Assembly: GCA_905193765.1 (NCBI GenBank)
Contig: CAJJPZ010000081.1
Coordinates: 1 to 9,791, forward strand
Source of the DNA: an uncultured Eubacterium sp.
GTDB lineage: Bacteria; Bacillota; Clostridia; Peptostreptococcales; Anaerovoracaceae
Reading direction: 5' to 3'
Length of the DNA stretch: 9,791 nucleotides
The notes under the pieces are model-generated. The model saw nothing but the letters and a program-made list of their open reading frames with translations, made no database searches and was not told the DNA's origin. Numbering within the stretch: position 1 is the first letter of the stretch; each line of letters begins with the position of its first letter. Both the position numbers and the translations under genes were made by a program. Positions 6,847 through 9,791 of the stretch are shown here, one piece after another.

Positions 6847-6854
6847 AAAGGAGG
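6847..6854 (+). promoter_or_regulatory. Ribosome binding site deciding the LD-carboxypeptidase start
   Basis: AAAGGAGG followed by seven bases and ATG at 6862. An in-frame GTG at 6820 lies inside the terminator loop and has no such site, so it is rejected. Confidence 0.9.
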
Positions 6855-6861
6855 TAAATCT

Positions 6862-7824
6862 ATGAAATCACTCATCTATCCCCGTCCCCTCAGAGCCGGA
6901 GACAAAGTGGCGCTTACAGCTCCGTCCTCACCTGTACCTGCGAAGAATCTCGAAGCGGCTGTAGCATCGATAGAGTTCATGGGGCTAATACCTGTCGTCA
7001 TGGACAGCTGCCATCTTCATCACGGTTATATGGCTGGGACCGATGCACAGCGAGCCGCTGATCTGAACAGAGCCTTCGCAGATCCTGATATATGCGGCAT
7101 CTTCTGTCTTCGCGGAGGCTACGGCGCTTCCCGGCTGCTTCCCCTGCTGGACTTCGGAATGATCCGCCGCAACTGCAAGACATTCATCGGGTACAGCGAT
7201 ATCACTGCTCTGCATACAGCCATCAGCCGGCTCTGTGGATTCGTCACATTCCATGGACCCATGCCCAACACCGATTACAGACGCCTGGACAGTTTCACAC
7301 TGGATTCGCTGAAGACTGCACTCTTCGGCCCATATGATCAGATGTCTCTTAAAAATCCCGAAGACGAAGACATGGTAATGATGAATGGAGGTACAGCAGA
7401 GGGGATCCTGACAGGCGGGAACCTGTCGTTGCTTGCATCAACACTGGGATCACCTTATGAGATCCATACGAAAGGCAGGATACTGTTCATCGAAGACGTG
7501 GGTGAAAGACTGTACAGGCTGGACAAATCACTGAACGCGCTGGCGCTTGCCGGAAAATTCAGAGACTGCAGCGGTATCATCCTGGGGACCTTCGCAGAAT
7601 GCGATGAGCCCGACCACGACACGATCCCTCCCGGTACAGTCATCGCATCGTCATCACTTTCTCTCACAGAGATCATCGAGGAAGTCGTCCTGCCATGGAA
7701 AAAGCCGACCCTGTTCAATTTCAGAGCCGGCCACATATATCCTCAGAGCACGCTCCCTATGGGAGGTCTTATCCGTATGGAACTCGATGCCGTCAGTTCT
7801 GCTGCGGAACTCTCGGTTTTATGA
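6862..7824 (+). CDS. LD-carboxypeptidase, peptidase family S66
   Basis: A 320-residue protein, within the normal S66 range. Family members are cytoplasmic serine peptidases that remove the terminal D-Ala from the tetrapeptide stem during murein recycling (LdcA); some relatives instead cleave microcin C7 (MccF). The catalytic triad is visible: nucleophile Ser112 in IGYSDITALH (109-118), Glu211 in FIEDVGERLYRLD, and His291 in AGHIYPQSTLPMG. Other family blocks are VALTAPSSPV near the N-terminus, LRGGYGASRLL (83-93) and TGGNLSLLASTLGSPYE (184-200). There is no signal peptide. The start is fixed by the ribosome site at 6847-6854. No convincing own promoter is visible between rpsT and this gene, so read-through past the preceding terminator is possible. 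Its last 32 bp overlap the 3' end of the opposing gene. The gene is more GC-rich in feel than rpsT, with no sign of transfer. Confidence 0.93.
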   Translation: MKSLIYPRPLRAGDKVALTAPSSPVPAKNLEAAVASIEFMGLIPVVMDSCHLHHGYMAGTDAQRAADLNRAFADPDICGIFCLRGGYGASRLLPLLDFGMIRRNCKTFIGYSDITALHTAISRLCGFVTFHGPMPNTDYRRLDSFTLDSLKTALFGPYDQMSLKNPEDEDMVMMNGGTAEGILTGGNLSLLASTLGSPYEIHTKGRILFIEDVGERLYRLDKSLNALALAGKFRDCSGIILGTFAECDEPDHDTIPPGTVIASSSLSLTEIIEEVVLPWKKPTLFNFRAGHIYPQSTLPMGGLIRMELDAVSSAAELSVL

Positions 7825-9791
7825 CTTCTTCTTCGACTAATCTGATGAATACCTCTGCCAGTACCGGATCAAACTGTGTTCCGGCATTGTCCCTGATCTC
7901 ATCGAGAGCATACCCGACAGGAAACGCTTCCTTGTATGCTCTCTTTGATATCATGGCATCGAATGCGTCAGCAATGCATAATATACGTCCGAAGTAAGGG
8001 ATCTCCTCACCTTTGAGATTCCTCGGATATCCCCGTCCGTCCCATCTTTCATGGTGGGATATGACGGCGGGTATTACATAATCCAGCGACGGCAGGTGTC
8101 TTATGATCCCCACCGAGTTCATCACATGCCCTTTCATTATCTCGAATTCCTTGTCTGTAAGGCCTGTGCGCTTGTTGAGTATTTCCTCGGAAATACCGAT
8201 CTTGCCCACATCATGGAGCAGCGCGGCTTCTCTGACTATCTCCACAGATTCTTCATTCAGATCGAGGTTTTCAGCCAGCGTCCTGGCGTAATACTCCACA
8301 TTCTCCGAATGATTGAATGTATAGTGGTCTTTTGTATCTATCGCTGCAGTAAGAGCGTATATCGTAGCAGCATATTCCTTGTACAGGCTGCTCTTGTCCA
8401 GTTTTTCCTTTTCAGGATCAGTTCCGCCCGTTACAGAACTGCTCGTGGTCGCCAGTATACCGTTCTTGCCGTTGCGTTTCACCTGATATACCGCCATGTC
8501 TGCATTGTCGAGAAGCTCTCTCGCAGATGACGCTCCGTAAGGTGCAGTGCATATGCCGCAGCTGGCAGTCAGGACCCTGGTGCTGTAATCAGCATCATCG
8601 TCCACGCTTTTGTTCATTACCGAGATCTGCTGCAGTACGGCGTCAGTTATCCTCCTGGCTCCCAGTGTGTCGAACATAGGCAGGATGATGGCGAATTCCT
8701 TGCCGCTGCATCTTGCAACATATCCTGATTTTCCAACTGTCGCCTTGAGTATCTCACCGACCTTTTTGAGCGCTGCATCGCCCTGTTTATCTCCGTATAT
8801 CTGATTATACAGTTTGAAATCATCGAGATTGATCAGTACCAGAGAAAGAGACTGGTTCCTGTTTTTCTCGAACTCCTTATTCAGTATCTCATAAAAGTAC
8901 TTTCTGTTCAGCAGTCCTGTCAGCTCATCGATCCTTGCTTCATACCACGCCTTTTCATAGAGACGTGAATTTTTCACAGCTATGGAGCACACCGAACCTA
9001 CGGAATCCAGAAAACTTATATCATCATAAGTGAACCTGCCCCTGTCCTTTTTACCTGATACAGCAACGATACCCACCAGCTCCTGTTCATCCTTGAGAGC
9101 TATGAAGCAGGCTGTCCCCAGCTGCTCAAGCTGAGTTTTCTCGCTCTCCCACATGGATTTGTACACTGTAAGACATCTGAATTCATCCATTAGTATGCAT
9201 TCATCGTTATTTATCAGCTGATCGACTATTGGGTTCGCAGCGCTTATCACTGCCGAACGCTCACTGAGCGGACTGAGGCTGTATGCTATATTGTAATTCC
9301 TGTCGTCGTCCGACCTTATGAACACGAAAATATCGTTTACCGGTATCGTATCATCTATGACGTTCACCAGCCTGTCCAGTATATCCTCCACATTCAGCGT
9401 ATTGGATACCGTCATGCTGAACTCCCTCAGCACGTTGCCTCTGGCTATCTCATCTTTTATGAAAACATTGTTGATGAAACTCTTCATACCCAGATACAGC
9501 AGCACGGTGAATACTGCATATATCAGACAGAGTGCCATTATTATCTTGGTACTGCCGTCCCCCAGAATGAATACGAGAAGACTCTCAAGGGGTTTCAGAA
9601 AATAGAACATCAGGCCGAAGGATACGAGTATCGATATGAAATAGCAGCTTTCTCTTGAAAACAGGAAAGTCAGCTTGAACAGTCGCCTCTTGTACAATGT
9701 GAACATCATGCATATGACCATGAACAAAGCCGACATGATGTCTATAGGGAATCCCTTGAATGCAGGCAGAGTCCACAGTATCAGACATCCG
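7793..9791 (-). CDS. Membrane GAF-GGDEF(degenerate)-HD-GYP cyclic di-GMP protein (partial, N-terminus beyond window)
   Basis: Open to the right edge: 18 further in-frame residues precede the first internal ATG at 9736, and they are hydrophobic like the segment that follows. The true start is therefore probably outside. Counting from that Met: at least three membrane segments lie before about 90, in a layout resembling the 7TM sensor regions of histidine kinases. Then comes a GAF-like domain about 112-258, GGDEF about 264-428, and HD-GYP about 455-640. The GGDEF signature reads SGKEF (344-348), the metal Asp of the D-x-D-x-F-K block is Asn303, and the upstream RxxD inhibitory site is absent, so cyclase activity is unlikely. 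HD-GYP is intact: His476, His508-Asp509, His537, His561-His562, GRGYP (567-571) and Asp590. The predicted role is hydrolysis of cyclic di-GMP in response to membrane or GAF signals. It converges with the LD-carboxypeptidase gene, stop codons overlapping by 32 bp. Confidence 0.9.
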   Translation of the reverse strand, partial: GCLILWTLPAFKGFPIDIMSALFMVICMMFTLYKRRLFKLTFLFSRESCYFISILVSFGLMFYFLKPLESLLVFILGDGSTKIIMALCLIYAVFTVLLYLGMKSFINNVFIKDEIARGNVLREFSMTVSNTLNVEDILDRLVNVIDDTIPVNDIFVFIRSDDDRNYNIAYSLSPLSERSAVISAANPIVDQLINNDECILMDEFRCLTVYKSMWESEKTQLEQLGTACFIALKDEQELVGIVAVSGKKDRGRFTYDDISFLDSVGSVCSIAVKNSRLYEKAWYEARIDELTGLLNRKYFYEILNKEFEKNRNQSLSLVLINLDDFKLYNQIYGDKQGDAALKKVGEILKATVGKSGYVARCSGKEFAIILPMFDTLGARRITDAVLQQISVMNKSVDDDADYSTRVLTASCGICTAPYGASSARELLDNADMAVYQVKRNGKNGILATTSSSVTGGTDPEKEKLDKSSLYKEYAATIYALTAAIDTKDHYTFNHSENVEYYARTLAENLDLNEESVEIVREAALLHDVGKIGISEEILNKRTGLTDKEFEIMKGHVMNSVGIIRHLPSLDYVIPAVISHHERWDGRGYPRNLKGEEIPYFGRILCIADAFDAMISKRAYKEAFPVGYALDEIRDNAGTQFDPVLAEVFIRLVEEEVIKPRVPQQN

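Noticed and set aside
6820..6861. GTG start extending the LD-carboxypeptidase by 14 residues
   Set aside because: The GTG lies in the terminator loop without a ribosome site, whereas ATG at 6862 has AAAGGAGG at ideal spacing and starts at the usual N-terminus of the family.
8051..8530. 159-residue plus-strand open frame
   Set aside because: It is antisense to the intact HD-GYP and GGDEF coding region, with no ribosome site and no recognisable domain.
9734..9736. ATG at 9736 as the start of the HD-GYP protein
   Set aside because: The frame stays open and hydrophobic to the window edge and no ribosome site is seen before this ATG, so the gene is treated as 5'-truncated by the window.

Overview
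The window looks like chromosomal DNA of an anaerobic Bacillota species (class Clostridia), placed no more precisely than that. The reasons are strong AGGAGG-type ribosome sites, moderate GC, compact intergenic spaces, a CoA-acylating aldehyde dehydrogenase of the AdhE/EutE kind, and a sigma-54 activator driving catabolic genes. No mobile element, CRISPR array, rRNA or tRNA gene was seen.

Left part (1-6300, all genes on the minus strand). In transcription order there is a CoA-acylating aldehyde dehydrogenase with its own terminator. Next is a PAS/AAA+/Fis-type sigma-54 enhancer-binding regulator with its own sigma-70 promoter and terminator. Last come an NCS1 nucleobase/hydantoin/allantoin-type permease and an M20 peptidase-family hydrolase resembling YgeY, which runs off the left edge. 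Two near-perfect -24/-12 (sigma-54) promoters lie in front of the dehydrogenase and the permease. About 167-170 bp upstream of each predicted start is a 48-bp cluster of GTTCC/GGAAC half-sites. The two clusters have identical internal spacing although their spacers differ. They are very probably the upstream activating sequences of the regulator encoded between the two units. The whole block therefore reads as one self-contained, divided sigma-54 regulon for uptake, hydrolysis and aldehyde oxidation of an unidentified, probably nitrogen-containing, substrate.

Middle (6300-6860, plus strand). rpsT (ribosomal protein S20) has a good sigma-70 promoter. It is followed by a 9-bp hairpin and an intrinsic terminator.

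Right part (6860-9791). An S66-family LD-carboxypeptidase (plus strand) starts only nine bases after the terminator T-run. It ends tail-to-tail in a 32-bp overlap with a large minus-strand membrane protein carrying GAF, degenerate GGDEF and intact HD-GYP domains, which is open at the right edge. The last protein is predicted to degrade, not make, cyclic di-GMP.
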